Source: Flavobacterium limnophilum (lineage in GTDB: Bacteria > Bacteroidota > Bacteroidia > Flavobacteriales > Flavobacteriaceae). From it: a DNA stretch of 64,000 nt. Within the stretch, counting starts at the first letter, position 1. The number at the start of each line of letters is the position of its first letter. Made by a program: the position numbers and the translations under genes. Positions 24,219 to 32,568 of this stretch are shown here, piece by piece. The stretch is taken from positions 992,001 through 1,056,000 of the forward strand of contig NZ_CP114289.2 in NCBI RefSeq assembly GCF_027111315.2, written 5' to 3'. The notes beneath the pieces are model-generated. The model saw only the letters and a program-made list of their open reading frames with translations. It did not search any database and had not been told where the DNA came from.

Positions 24219-24830
24219 CTATAATACGAGATGTTCATAATTTCCAATTTGTTTCCAGATTCCATTTTCACCTTTTTCAAAGATTATTTTTAAAACTCCA
24301 AAATAGTCATCTGTCTTTTCTCCCAAAAAAACGCCTTTGGATTTAATGTCTACTTCTATGAAAGCAAATTTATTATTTGAAGTGTAAATAGGTTCGCTAA
24401 TCAAAAAGTAAAAGCCTTTTGTTTTTTTAGTATTATTAACTGTAAAATATTTTTTCTCTAATATTTTAATTTTTTTTGACTTCACATTTTGACAAGCTTG
24501 GCTTAAATATTTCTTTTCATTGTCATTAAATAAATTATCATATTTATTTGTAGAAAATATGTAAACATTATTGTAAGGATGATGTTCGTCTTCTTCAATT
24601 TCTTTTAAAACTTTTTCATCTTTCAAATTTATATCTAGCCAAAAACTTTTAGGATAAAATGTAATTGTTGAATCAACTATAATAAATTTTTCAGGAATTT
24701 TACCATTTAAGATTTTAATAATGCTAAAATTCTCTTCATTTTCAAATATAATTTTATAAAATTCATTTGTTTGAGAAAAGGAAAAATTACCAATTAGTAA
24801 AAACATTAAATAGATTATTTTATTTTTCAT
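24219..24830 (-). CDS. Secreted hypothetical protein (cassette 19)
   Basis: A 203-aa protein with a signal peptide (MKNKIIYLMFLLIGNFSFSQ). The mature part includes a histidine/acid-rich EEDEHHPYNNVYIFS and ends FEKGENGIWKQIGNYEHLVL, a pattern often seen in small secreted flavobacterial proteins, but no family is recognised. It fills cassette 19 (24209-24990), core GTTATGCGATGC and complement GCATCGCATAAC, a particularly long match. Confidence 0.65.
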   Translation of the reverse strand: MKNKIIYLMFLLIGNFSFSQTNEFYKIIFENEENFSIIKILNGKIPEKFIIVDSTITFYPKSFWLDINLKDEKVLKEIEEDEHHPYNNVYIFSTNKYDNLFNDNEKKYLSQACQNVKSKKIKILEKKYFTVNNTKKTKGFYFLISEPIYTSNNKFAFIEVDIKSKGVFLGEKTDDYFGVLKIIFEKGENGIWKQIGNYEHLVL

Positions 24831-24864
24831 AGATGTCTTTTTCTAGGTTTTCTGGGCAAGTATC

Positions 24865-24996
24865 GCATAACGTCTTGTGGCTTTGCGAGGTTTGGGGAAA
24901 GCCTTCCCAATTTTTTGTTTTAAAACTTTTTCGGCAAGTACAAAACAGTTTTTAATTTAAGCTCTATGCCCAAATCTTGCAAAACCGCCGTTACCT
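24865..24996 (+). repeat. attC-like site, long form, of cassette 19 (cassette 24209-24990)
   Basis: R'' GCATAAC; arms CTTTGCGAGGTTTGGGG and GCCCAAATCTTGCAAAAC pair with private compensating changes. R' GTTACCT opens the last cassette. Confidence 0.8.
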
Positions 24997-25075
24997 GCTG
25001 TTTTCGTATTTATTTCTATTTTCCGCTGCAATTTAAGAATCTTTTTCGTATGTTTGGTTTCTAAATTTTTTAATT

Positions 25076-25516
25076 ATGTCAAAAATTATAGTGTCCGAAG
25101 GTTTTCCAATTACTGATTTTCATAAAAAAGAATTGGAGCTAATACAATCTCTAATTGACAATTTTGATGGCAATTTTTTTGTTTATAACTACAATTCCAT
25201 ATTTGGTTTTTATGTAGATGGTAATTGTAGTAGCCTTCAAAATGAACTGTTACACTTAATAATTATTTTATCAGAAGGTTATAGAAATATTCATAAGCCT
25301 GTACCTGTTCTTATAGATAAAATTTCTACAAGGTGCGATGTGTATATAAATAATTTTTCTAAAGATTCAGAATTCCAAGCACTGATTAAAAATTTTATAG
25401 ATGTTTTTTATAAAACTGACTTAGCTTTGTTCTTAGACGCTGATGAAATGGAGCAAATTTCTTTTGTAAGAGATAAGTATTTTACTAAACTTTGTCGCTT
25501 TTATAACCAGAACTAA
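25076..25516 (+). CDS. Hypothetical protein (cassette 20)
   Basis: A 146-aa protein without signal peptide, on the plus strand. It has short hydrophobic helices (LLHLIIILSEGYRNI, FIDVFYKTDLALFLDADEME) and belongs to no family I recognise. It shares cassette 20 (24991-25805) with a convergent minus-strand gene that overlaps its 3' end by 32 nt, an unusual two-gene arrangement for a cassette. Confidence 0.5.
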   Translation: MSKIIVSEGFPITDFHKKELELIQSLIDNFDGNFFVYNYNSIFGFYVDGNCSSLQNELLHLIIILSEGYRNIHKPVPVLIDKISTRCDVYINNFSKDSEFQALIKNFIDVFYKTDLALFLDADEMEQISFVRDKYFTKLCRFYNQN

Positions 25517-25742
25517 TAGGAGCAAGCGCAAAATTAAACATATGAAGATTTTTATTAACGAAATCTATTTTATGTTGCTCAAAAATACTGGGAACAACAC
25601 TAAAATCATAATCACTTTCTTCACACATAACTGCTTTTATTCTTATAGGGTAATTTAGCACTTTTAGCTTACCTACTGACCTAATTATGCCAGTTACTAT
25701 GTCTTGCAACTCTTTTGGAAACTCTTTGTTTTCTTCTTTCAC
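25485..25742 (-). CDS. Hypothetical protein, GTG start (cassette 20)
   Basis: An 85-aa protein starting at GTG 25742 (MKEENKEFPKELQDIVTGII). It reads in the same direction as most cassette genes and starts about 60 bp from the cassette core at 25799-25805. YDFSVVPSIFEQHKIDFVNK near the end is unfamiliar. Overlap with the convergent 146-aa frame means one of the two may be spurious. Confidence 0.45.
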   Translation of the reverse strand: MKEENKEFPKELQDIVTGIIRSVGKLKVLNYPIRIKAVMCEESDYDFSVVPSIFEQHKIDFVNKNLHMFNFALAPISSGYKSDKV

Positions 25743-25798
25743 GTTATTTTTTAAGTTTTATAACGCACCTTTTTTCACAACTTTGCGCAAAAAATAGC

Positions 25799-25870
25799 AG
25801 GTAACTCTTAAATATACGCAACTCCAAAAGTTGAAATATATTTAATTAATTGATTTTTAATTGTTTAATT
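25799..25870 (-). other. Putative attI-like platform site at the right end of the array
   Basis: AGGTAAC (25799-25805) is the complement of the last cassette's core GTTACCT, but no attC hairpin follows. Instead there are a short inverted repeat CAACTCCAAAAGTTG and an AT-rich stretch before the recombinase gene. This asymmetry is what a primary attachment site (attI) would show: a simple core with nearby binding repeats and no cassette on the far side. Confidence 0.45.
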
Positions 25871-25913
25871 CCGACAACACAAAAAAACGCAATGCGTTTT
25901 TTTGTGTTGTCGG
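25871..25913. terminator. 43-nt perfect inverted repeat, probable bidirectional terminator
   Basis: Two 21-base arms (CCGACAACACAAAAAAACGCA and its complement) around a single A. The inner A7/T7 runs give U-tracts only inside the stem, so a recombination-related role is also possible. It lies between the recombinase stop (25957) and the putative platform site. Confidence 0.5.
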
Positions 25914-25956
25914 TTTTGTGCTTTTAAAGCATACTTCAAAAATAAGAAAAATAGTA

Positions 25957-27009
25957 TTACAAATTATCCAAAGGGCTAATTATTTTTCGAATACTTTTGT
26001 CGCTAACTTCTGTATAGAGCAAAGTGGTTTTGATATCGCTGTGTCCCAAGAGTTCTTGTATAAATCGGATGTCAGTGCCTTGTTCTAACAAATGGGTAGC
26101 ATAACTGTGCCGCAAACTGTGAATGCCAACTGTTTTGTTTATTTTTGCTTTTAGCAATGCATTTTTAAAGACTTGTTGGGCACTTCGGCTGCTGTATTGC
26201 CCTCCATATTGTCCTTCAAATAAATATACAGTTGGTTTGTATTCAACAAAATACGAACGGAGTTGTACTAAAATACTTTGGGGCAAATTGACATAACGAT
26301 CTTTTTTGCCTTTGCCTCTTTCAATAAAAACTTGCATAGCTTTACTATCAATATCGGTTATTTTTAGTTTCACAATTTCGGATACTCGTAGTCCTAAACC
26401 ATAACATAGTTTAAGCATTGTGTTGTGTTTTAAATTGGGAGTTACTTCAAACAGCTTTTTGATATCAACAGGAGCAATTACTTTGGGCAATTTTGAAGGT
26501 TTTTTTGGTCTTGGTATTTCTATCAGAAAGCGTTCTCTTCTTAACACTTGTTCATAATAAAATTTGATGGCATTGATGCGACTATGCACAGTAGCTTCGG
26601 ATAGTTTTAGTTCATTAATGCAAAATAAAACATAGTTGCGAATGTCTTCGGTAGTTCGGTTTTGAGCAGGAATTTCTTTTAAGTAGTTGAGATAAATGCC
26701 AAATTCATTGCGATAGGTCTTTAAGGTATTATCGCTGTAGCCCTTTAATTGAATTTCTTCAATAAACCGTTTCAAAACCAGTTGATTGTTTTCTTGAATT
26801 TGGGATAATGCCGATTTTCCTTCGTTACTATTGATTTTAAACCGAATCCTATTTTCCTCCGTATCAGGAAGATGCCAAACGCCCAGAGTTTGACTCCAGC
26901 GGGAGCCTTCGAGTTGTTTTATTCGGGCAATCCATTCGGCATTTTTTTCGAAATAGACGGCGATTCGTTTGCTGCCTCGGTGCGTGATAATTTTGGCTTC
27001 CCAGTTCAT
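25957..27009 (-). CDS. Tyrosine recombinase, candidate cassette integrase
   Basis: A 350-aa enzyme. An N-terminal extension of about 75 aa (WEAKIITHRGSKRIAVYF, WSQTLGVWHLPDTEENRIRF) precedes a core-binding domain (about 80-165) and the catalytic domain, with R in GLGLRVSEI, H297-R300 (HSLRHSYATH), H323 (LLGHSD) and Y332. IPRPKKPSKLPKVIAPVDI and the final SPLD recall IntI, but the IntI-specific insertion between patches II and III is missing. Similar recombinases are common in Bacteroidetes outside integrons. It reads toward the array, in the same direction as most cassette genes. Confidence 0.85.
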   Translation of the reverse strand: MNWEAKIITHRGSKRIAVYFEKNAEWIARIKQLEGSRWSQTLGVWHLPDTEENRIRFKINSNEGKSALSQIQENNQLVLKRFIEEIQLKGYSDNTLKTYRNEFGIYLNYLKEIPAQNRTTEDIRNYVLFCINELKLSEATVHSRINAIKFYYEQVLRRERFLIEIPRPKKPSKLPKVIAPVDIKKLFEVTPNLKHNTMLKLCYGLGLRVSEIVKLKITDIDSKAMQVFIERGKGKKDRYVNLPQSILVQLRSYFVEYKPTVYLFEGQYGGQYSSRSAQQVFKNALLKAKINKTVGIHSLRHSYATHLLEQGTDIRFIQELLGHSDIKTTLLYTEVSDKSIRKIISPLDNL

Positions 27010-27149
27010 AATCAGTTCTTTTGTTTTGCTAAAGTAAAGAAAATAGCCTTAGTTTTGAAAATCAGTCCTGTTGGCAATGTAAAAGTGTTTCAAGGAGGCC
27101 TATTTTTTATTTATATTGGTCTAAGTTTTTAAAACCATAAGCACCATAT

Positions 27150-27240
27150 TTCTAAAAGATATATATGTATTGTTTAATTTCTATATATCTTTTGTTTAAT
27201 TTCCATATATCTTTTATTTAAAAGATATATGGAAATTAAT
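27150..27240. promoter_or_regulatory. AT-rich palindromic repeats between recombinase and HU gene
   Basis: A perfect 20-bp inverted repeat with a 4-nt spacer (27196-27215 and 27220-27239; arms TTAATTTCCATATATCTTTT) is preceded by a direct partial copy (TTTAATTTCTATATATCTTT, 27174-27193) and an inverted one (AAAAGATATATA, 27154). Iterated sites of this kind between divergent genes suggest an operator; both the recombinase and the HU-like gene start beside it. No gene is present in the 300 bp. Confidence 0.5.
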
Positions 27241-27309
27241 AAGACTTTATATATTTATAAATATCTTTGTACTTATGAAATAATTGTAATAACCTGAATA
27301 CTTTTATGT

Positions 27310-27693
27310 ATGGCCATATCGTTCAAAATGGTGCCTAAAAAAAACATTATGGCCTCACCACCTGTAACTAAATACTATCCTTGTGCTGTAAACACAGGCG
27401 AAGTTGATCTGAATCGGTTGGCTTCCATTGTGGCTTCGCAATCGACTGTTAGCCGTGCCGATTGTTATGCCGTTATTGTGGCTCTAACTCAAGCTATTGG
27501 CGATTCGCTGTCCGAAGGACATATCGTAAAGATTGAGGATCTGGGTACTTTTCAAATCACCTTGCAAGGTTTGCCGGCAGATTCTCCCGACGATTTGGGA
27601 AAATCCAGCATCAAAGGAGCCAAAATCATCTACAAACCCTCGAGAGATTTGAAGCAAACGCTAAAGCAATTGACTTATAAAAGGATGCGGTAG
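27310..27693 (+). CDS. HU family DNA-binding protein, Bacteroidetes type
   Basis: A 127-aa HU/IHF-like protein. The segment NRLASIVASQSTVSRADCYA begins the helical dimerisation part, EGHIVKIEDLGTFQI is the conserved HU strand-turn motif, and the basic C-terminus (IYKPSRDLKQTLKQLTYKRM) follows. Such proteins bend DNA and could assist recombination. It is divergent from the candidate cassette integrase, with the palindromic region between them. An internal ATG at residue 7 could also serve as start. Confidence 0.85.
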   Translation: MAISFKMVPKKNIMASPPVTKYYPCAVNTGEVDLNRLASIVASQSTVSRADCYAVIVALTQAIGDSLSEGHIVKIEDLGTFQITLQGLPADSPDDLGKSSIKGAKIIYKPSRDLKQTLKQLTYKRMR

Positions 27694-27820
27694 CAGGAAG
27701 GAGATGTCAATAAAAAAAGGAGTCTTGGTTGGGGTGCTGGCTAAAGCCAAATTGTTTTAAACTATAAAAAAGTGCGAACTTTACCAAAACTTTGCGAACT
27801 TTGCGCTTAAATAGAAAACA

Positions 27821-28261
27821 ATGAAAATAAACCCAAAAAACGGAATCGACAAGCTCCTTTTCGGAATGAAACAAAACGACGTTACTGCCCTGTACGGAAA
27901 ACCCAACCGGAATTACAAGGACGAAGACGACAACGTGATTTTTGCCTACAATGCCTTGAAAATGCGCTTGACGTTCTACCAGGAAGAAGAATTCAAACTG
28001 GGATATATCGTGGCTTCTAGTCCAGACCTGGAGCTGTTTGGCAACAAAGTCATTGGCAAAAAAATCAATGAAGTCAAAAAGGAATTGGCCTCCAAAGGAA
28101 TCACCAAATTCACCCAAGAAGATTTTGACACTTTCGAAAATTATTTCAACGAAGACAATTGGTTTATCCTGCAAACCGAATTTGACGAGGTCGTGAAATT
28201 TGAAATTGGCGCCATCATCAATGCCAAGGACGAATTCGACTGGAAGTTTGGCAAGAAATAA
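27821..28261 (+). CDS. Conserved hypothetical protein
   Basis: A 146-aa cytoplasmic protein. The N-terminal KNGIDKLLFGMKQNDVTALY followed by GKPN is the pattern of short proteins that predict a strand-helix unit like SMI1- or BamE-type folds, but I do not assign a family. The rest alternates strands and charged helices (KKINEVKKELASKGITKFTQ) and ends DEFDWKFGKK. Codon usage resembles the chromosome, not the cassettes. A strong terminator follows. Confidence 0.7.
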   Translation: MKINPKNGIDKLLFGMKQNDVTALYGKPNRNYKDEDDNVIFAYNALKMRLTFYQEEEFKLGYIVASSPDLELFGNKVIGKKINEVKKELASKGITKFTQEDFDTFENYFNEDNWFILQTEFDEVVKFEIGAIINAKDEFDWKFGKK

Positions 28262-28282
28262 GTCGTTTACAAAAAAAAAAAG

Positions 28283-28322
28283 AAACCCGAAAAATTTTAA
28301 ATCTTTCGGGTTTTCTTTTTTA
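28283..28322. terminator. Rho-independent terminator, bidirectional
   Basis: Stem AAACCCGAAA/TTTCGGGTTT with a T-rich tail to the right and an A-run to the left. It serves the gene ending at 28261 and the minus-strand gene ending at 28355. Confidence 0.8.
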
Positions 28323-28354
28323 TAAAAGCCATTTAGGATGAGCTCTTTTCTATT

Positions 28355-29590
28355 TTATTTTTTGGGATCGGCTTTGATTTCCAACATTTCTATCTCAAAA
28401 ATAAGTGTTGCATTGGGCGGAATCACGCCACCGGCACCTCTTTCGCCATAAGCAAGGTTTGAAGGGATAAAAATAACCGCTTTGTCACCATAGGATATCA
28501 GGTTCAATCCTTCGAGAAATCCAGGAATCATGCCTTCTTTTTTTCCGGCTTCAATAGGGAAGGGCTGGTATCCGTTTTGGGCAGCCCTGCTGGCATCATG
28601 TTTTCCAAAAGTTTTGGAAACCTCTTCATAGTTGCTGTCAAACAGATTGCCGTCTTCAAAATAACCGGCATAATTGAAGTTGAAAGTAGTTCCATCTGCC
28701 GGTTTTACTCCAGTTCCTTTTTCCGTTATTTTATAGATCAATCCTGAGGCGGTCTTGGTTCCAGTAGCTTTTGTCGCTGCCAAATAAGCCGCTTTTGCGT
28801 TGATGACACTCCCGTATTTTTCGAGGTAAACTCTTTTGGCTTCCGCTTCGATTGCTGCCTGTTTTTTCTGGTTTTCGGCATTAATGGCGGCTTGTTTCTT
28901 GGTATCTTCGTCTTTATTGGAATAATAATCCGTGAATACTTTTACCGCATCAAATGCTTTGGCCGCAGTTCCTTTTCTGGTAATGGTAACTTTGAGAATT
29001 ACATCATTTTGTGCAATCTTGTTCACAACATCCATTCCTGTAGTTACATGGCCAAAAATGGTGTGTACTCCGGTTAACCAAGGGGTGTCTTTATGGGTAA
29101 TGAAAAACTGGCTTCCATTGGTGGCTGGACCCGAATTGGCCATGGCCAAAATGCCGCCTTTGTCAAATTTTAAATCCGTGATTTCATCCTTGAAGGCATA
29201 ACCTGGATTACCAGACCCGTTTCCGGAAGGATCGCCACCTTGAATCATGAAATCGGCAATTACCCTGTGAAACGTCAAGCCATCATAAAAAGGTTTGGCT
29301 TTCAGTTTTTCGTTGGTTACAAAGGTGTTTTTTCCCTCGGCAAGCGAAATAAAGTTGGCTACGGTAACCGGCGTTTTTTGGTATTCCAATAGGACAACGA
29401 TAGTTCCTTTATTGGTAAGAATCGTGGCAAAAATACCATCGGCGGCGGCCGTGGTTTTTGGGGTTGGCTTTGCTGTCGGACTGGCTTTTGTTGTTGTCGC
29501 AGGTTTTTTGGTCGCAACCGGTTTTTTTGCAGTTTGGGCTTGCATGTTCAGTATTCCCAAGAACAATAATAACAAGATTTTGGCTTTCAT
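28355..29590 (-). CDS. Cyclophilin-FKBP fusion peptidyl-prolyl isomerase
   Basis: A 411-aa exported chaperone. A signal peptide ([19 protein letters not shown]) is followed by a Lys/Ala/Pro/Thr-rich linker to about 48. A cyclophilin domain comes next (about 52-225, with [19 protein letters not shown] and [12 protein letters not shown]), then a helical linker and a C-terminal FKBP domain (about 305-405, with [20 protein letters not shown] and [15 protein letters not shown] [20 protein letters not shown]). It acts in the periplasm on proline bonds of folding proteins. It is the last gene of a cluster with a paralogue and gldI. Confidence 0.9.
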   Translation of the reverse strand: MKAKILLLLFLGILNMQAQTAKKPVATKKPATTTKASPTAKPTPKTTAAADGIFATILTNKGTIVVLLEYQKTPVTVANFISLAEGKNTFVTNEKLKAKPFYDGLTFHRVIADFMIQGGDPSGNGSGNPGYAFKDEITDLKFDKGGILAMANSGPATNGSQFFITHKDTPWLTGVHTIFGHVTTGMDVVNKIAQNDVILKVTITRKGTAAKAFDAVKVFTDYYSNKDEDTKKQAAINAENQKKQAAIEAEAKRVYLEKYGSVINAKAAYLAATKATGTKTASGLIYKITEKGTGVKPADGTTFNFNYAGYFEDGNLFDSNYEEVSKTFGKHDASRAAQNGYQPFPIEAGKKEGMIPGFLEGLNLISYGDKAVIFIPSNLAYGERGAGGVIPPNATLIFEIEMLEIKADPKK

Positions 29591-29623
29591 TTTTAGTTGA
29601 ATTAAGGTCTATTGTTTAATGAT

Positions 29624-30736
29624 TTATTGCGGTAAATTTTCGAGTAGTTCAATTTCAAAAATGATGTTGGCATTGGGCGGAATTACGCCATTGGCTCCTG
29701 CTTCTCCATACGCCAATTTAGAAGGGATGAACAGCACGGCTTTGTCTCCAAAAGACAGTTTTTCCAATCCTTCGATAAAACCGGGAATCATGCCGTCTTT
29801 TCGACCTGCTTGAAATGGAATGGGTTGGTATCCTCCTTGGGCAGCCCTGTTTTCGTCATATTTTCCAAATGTTTTTGAAACGTCTTCCATGCTGGAATCA
29901 AATAGCGTTCCGTTTTCCAGAAAACCGGCATAGTGAATGTAAATGTTGGCACCGCTGGCAGGTTTCTTGCCACCCGCTTTTTTGGTAATCACATATTGCA
30001 ATCCTGATGGTGTCTTGGTGGCTTTGGCTTTCAAGGCGGCAAGCGAAGCTACTTTTTGGTCATAGACGACTTTGTATTTCGCATTGGCAGCGGCATCAAG
30101 AGCAAACTTGTTTTTTTGGTTTTCTGCTTCCACGGCAAAGTAATCACGGAAGGTTTTTACGGCATCAAACTTTTTGGCGGCTTCCCCGTTTCGGATAATG
30201 GTTATGGTCTTGATGAAATCGTCTTGTAGAATTTTATTGACTACTTCCATGCCATTTTCTACCACGTGACCAAAAATGGTGTGTTTTCCGTCTAGCCAAG
30301 GTGTTTCGACATGGGTGATGAAAAATTGGCTGCTGTTGGTTGCCGGACCGCCATTGGCCATGGCCAAAACGCCGCCTTTGTCAAAACGCATATCGGTAAT
30401 TTCGTCCTTGAATTTGTAACCGGCATCGCCGGAACCCGTTCCCAATGGGTCTCCAGTCTGGATCATGAAATCGGCAATGACCCTGTGAAACTTCAAACCA
30501 TCATAAAAGGGTTTGTTTTTTAGATTTTCATTGGTGATAAATTCATTTTTTCCTTCGGCCAATGTCACAAAGTTGGCCACGGTGATTGGCGCTTTTTCAT
30601 AATCCAATTGTACGATGACAGTACCTTTATTTGTTTCGATTTTGGCATATAATCCGTCGGGAAGATTGTTTTTTCCTTCTTTGCAGGAAAATAAAGAGGC
30701 CGTTAGAAGTAACAAAAATAGAATGTTTTTTTTCAT
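29624..30736 (-). CDS. Cyclophilin-FKBP fusion peptidyl-prolyl isomerase, lipoprotein
   Basis: A 370-aa paralogue of the gene downstream. It has a lipobox (LTASLFSC, lipidation at C18) instead of a plain signal peptide. Cyclophilin domain about 25-200 ([32 protein letters not shown]) and FKBP domain about 260-365 (ANIYIHYAGFLENGTLFDSS, FGDKAVLFIPSKLAYGEAGA). Membrane anchoring would keep it at the periplasmic face of a membrane. Gaps of 33 and 14 bp to its neighbours suggest one operon. Confidence 0.9.
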   Translation of the reverse strand: MKKNILFLLLLTASLFSCKEGKNNLPDGLYAKIETNKGTVIVQLDYEKAPITVANFVTLAEGKNEFITNENLKNKPFYDGLKFHRVIADFMIQTGDPLGTGSGDAGYKFKDEITDMRFDKGGVLAMANGGPATNSSQFFITHVETPWLDGKHTIFGHVVENGMEVVNKILQDDFIKTITIIRNGEAAKKFDAVKTFRDYFAVEAENQKNKFALDAAANAKYKVVYDQKVASLAALKAKATKTPSGLQYVITKKAGGKKPASGANIYIHYAGFLENGTLFDSSMEDVSKTFGKYDENRAAQGGYQPIPFQAGRKDGMIPGFIEGLEKLSFGDKAVLFIPSKLAYGEAGANGVIPPNANIIFEIELLENLPQ

Positions 30737-30750
30737 TTTAAATAAATTGC

Positions 30751-31425
30751 TTAATTGGTTAAAGTGTCTTTTTGTTTGATTGGAGTTGGTTTTTGTCTTT
30801 GTTTTAACTGTTCGCTATTGCTCGAATCTTGTTGGTTTGTGTTTTTTGTCTTGAGGACAATCTCTTTTTTAAAGGCTTCTTCGGATATGAAATTATGCAG
30901 GGTCACGGTAACCATCAAGGGCTGGTTGGTGCCAATTTTCTTGTCGTCGCCGTGGTAGCCAAAAGCGATATGCGAAGGGAAAAGAAAAATTACTTTCTCG
31001 TTTTTATGCATCAATTTGATGCCTTCCCGCAAACCGGTCATGATATTTTGTTTGTCGACGGCATAGGTTTGAGGTCTTAATTCGAGTTCCGAATAAATGA
31101 CGTTCCCTTTCAAATCCTTGATTTCGTAGTCAAAAAAGGCCACGTCTCCTTTTTTGGGAGTCAAGGTATCTTGAATATTTTGAACCACGTAAGTGTACCA
31201 ATATCCTTTTGTCGAAGCGAGGTATTTTATTTTGGGATTGCTTTTAATCAGGGAATCGATTTGTTCTTCTTCGCTGGCTATTAATTTCTTGTTTCGTTCC
31301 GCCGATTTTTTCATGAAAGTTCCCGAGGCTTGCGAAATAGGTCTTCGGGCTTCTTGACTTTGTTTGCAACTGGTCAGCAAAATAGCAACCAAGAATACAA
31401 AAGGAATAAGTGTGCTGTATTTCAT
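30751..31425 (-). CDS. gldI: Gliding motility-associated FKBP lipoprotein GldI
   Basis: A 224-aa lipoprotein (lipobox ILLTSC, C20) with one FKBP-type isomerase domain (about 85-185; GDVAFFDYEIKDLKGNVIYS, FLFPSHIAFGYHGDDKKIGT). In Flavobacterium johnsoniae GldI is needed for gliding and for folding periplasmic parts of the type IX secretion machinery. The C-terminal extension is Lys/Gln-rich. It starts 6 bp after the DHH gene stops, as expected for an operon. Confidence 0.9.
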   Translation of the reverse strand: MKYSTLIPFVFLVAILLTSCKQSQEARRPISQASGTFMKKSAERNKKLIASEEEQIDSLIKSNPKIKYLASTKGYWYTYVVQNIQDTLTPKKGDVAFFDYEIKDLKGNVIYSELELRPQTYAVDKQNIMTGLREGIKLMHKNEKVIFLFPSHIAFGYHGDDKKIGTNQPLMVTVTLHNFISEEAFKKEIVLKTKNTNQQDSSNSEQLKQRQKPTPIKQKDTLTN

Positions 31426-31431
31426 GCTGTT

Positions 31432-32436
31432 TTAGATTTTTAGTTTGGTTACCAAATCTTCAAATTTATTTACGGTTTCTTCCATCGACAATTCCGATTT
31501 TCCTCCGGCAGCATTGCGATGTCCACCGCCGTTAAAATGTGCTCTTGCAAAAAGATTCACGTCGAAATCACCTTGGGAACGGAAAGAAATCTTGATGATT
31601 TTCTCTTCGGCATTTTCGATAAAAATAGCCGTAAAAACAATGCCCTTGATGCTTAATCCATAATTGACGATGCCTTCGGTGTCGCCTTTTATGTGGTTGA
31701 AAGTATCGAGTTCTTCTTGTGTTAGAGTGGTGTAAGCCGTTTTATGGTCGGCTAAAACCTTCATGTTTTGAAGTGCCCTGCCCAGCAATTGCAATCTGCC
31801 ATAGGAACTGTTGTCGTAAAGCAAGGTCGGAATCTCCGTGTTTTCGACACCCAAGTCAATCAAATCGGCAATGATCCTGTGGGTTGTTCCGGTTGTTTTT
31901 GGAAAACGAAAAGAACCTGAATCGGTCAAAATTCCGGTATAGATGCAGGTGGCCATGGTTTTGTCGATGTCTGCTTTTTTGCCAAGGAAACAAATAAAAT
32001 TATACAACATTTCGCAAGTCGATCCAAAAGCGGTATCCGAATAAGTTACCACCGCATAATCATCCGGCGATTGATGGTGGTCAATCATCACGAAAGGAAC
32101 GCTGAGTTTTTCGAGCACGTTTTCCATTTCGCCCACGCGGTGCAAGGCATTAAAATCCAGCGTGAAAACCAGTTCGGATTCTTCCAGGACTTTAGTGCAG
32201 TTTTTTTTGTCTTTTTCGAATATCTTGACGGTTTCCGAGCCTGGCATCCAAGCCAAAAAGTCGGGAAATTCGTTTGGGGAAACCACAACGGGATGGTGGT
32301 TGTTTTTTAATAAAAAGTGGTATAATCCGAGGGTTGAACCCATCGCGTCGCCGTCGGGGCTTCGATGCGGAATGATGGCAATCTTTTTTGGAGTTGCCAA
32401 CAACTGCTGTATGGCTTGAATGTCTTGTTCTTTCAT
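31432..32436 (-). CDS. nrnA: DHH-family phosphoesterase, NrnA type
   Basis: A 334-aa bifunctional oligoribonuclease/pAp phosphatase-like enzyme. The DHH domain has PHRSPDGDAMGSTLGLY (motif I), TLDFNALHRVGEME (motif II) and VMIDHHQSPDDY (the DHH motif). The C-terminal DHHA1 domain has the glycine-rich GGGHRNAAGG. It degrades short RNAs (nanoRNA) in the cytoplasm. It begins the operon with gldI and the two isomerases, a known flavobacterial neighbourhood. Confidence 0.85.
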   Translation of the reverse strand: MKEQDIQAIQQLLATPKKIAIIPHRSPDGDAMGSTLGLYHFLLKNNHHPVVVSPNEFPDFLAWMPGSETVKIFEKDKKNCTKVLEESELVFTLDFNALHRVGEMENVLEKLSVPFVMIDHHQSPDDYAVVTYSDTAFGSTCEMLYNFICFLGKKADIDKTMATCIYTGILTDSGSFRFPKTTGTTHRIIADLIDLGVENTEIPTLLYDNSSYGRLQLLGRALQNMKVLADHKTAYTTLTQEELDTFNHIKGDTEGIVNYGLSIKGIVFTAIFIENAEEKIIKISFRSQGDFDVNLFARAHFNGGGHRNAAGGKSELSMEETVNKFEDLVTKLKI

Positions 32437-32568
32437 ATGTGTAAATTATATTTTTCAGCGGTCACATATGGTATCGCCTTTTATTATTGGTGTTTGCTTA
32501 GGCAAACTTCTTGTTAGTGGCGATTTCATAGTTTGCGAATTTACATTTTTTTAGTGTAATCTTCGAAA

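Noticed and set aside
25957..27009. Naming the 350-aa recombinase intI
   Set aside because: The IntI-specific insertion is absent, so the name would claim more than the sequence shows.
27707..28174. 155-aa minus-strand frame opposite the gene at 27821-28261
   Set aside because: It is antisense to a gene with better codon pattern and start, and its composition (Phe/Val-rich) is typical of a shadow.
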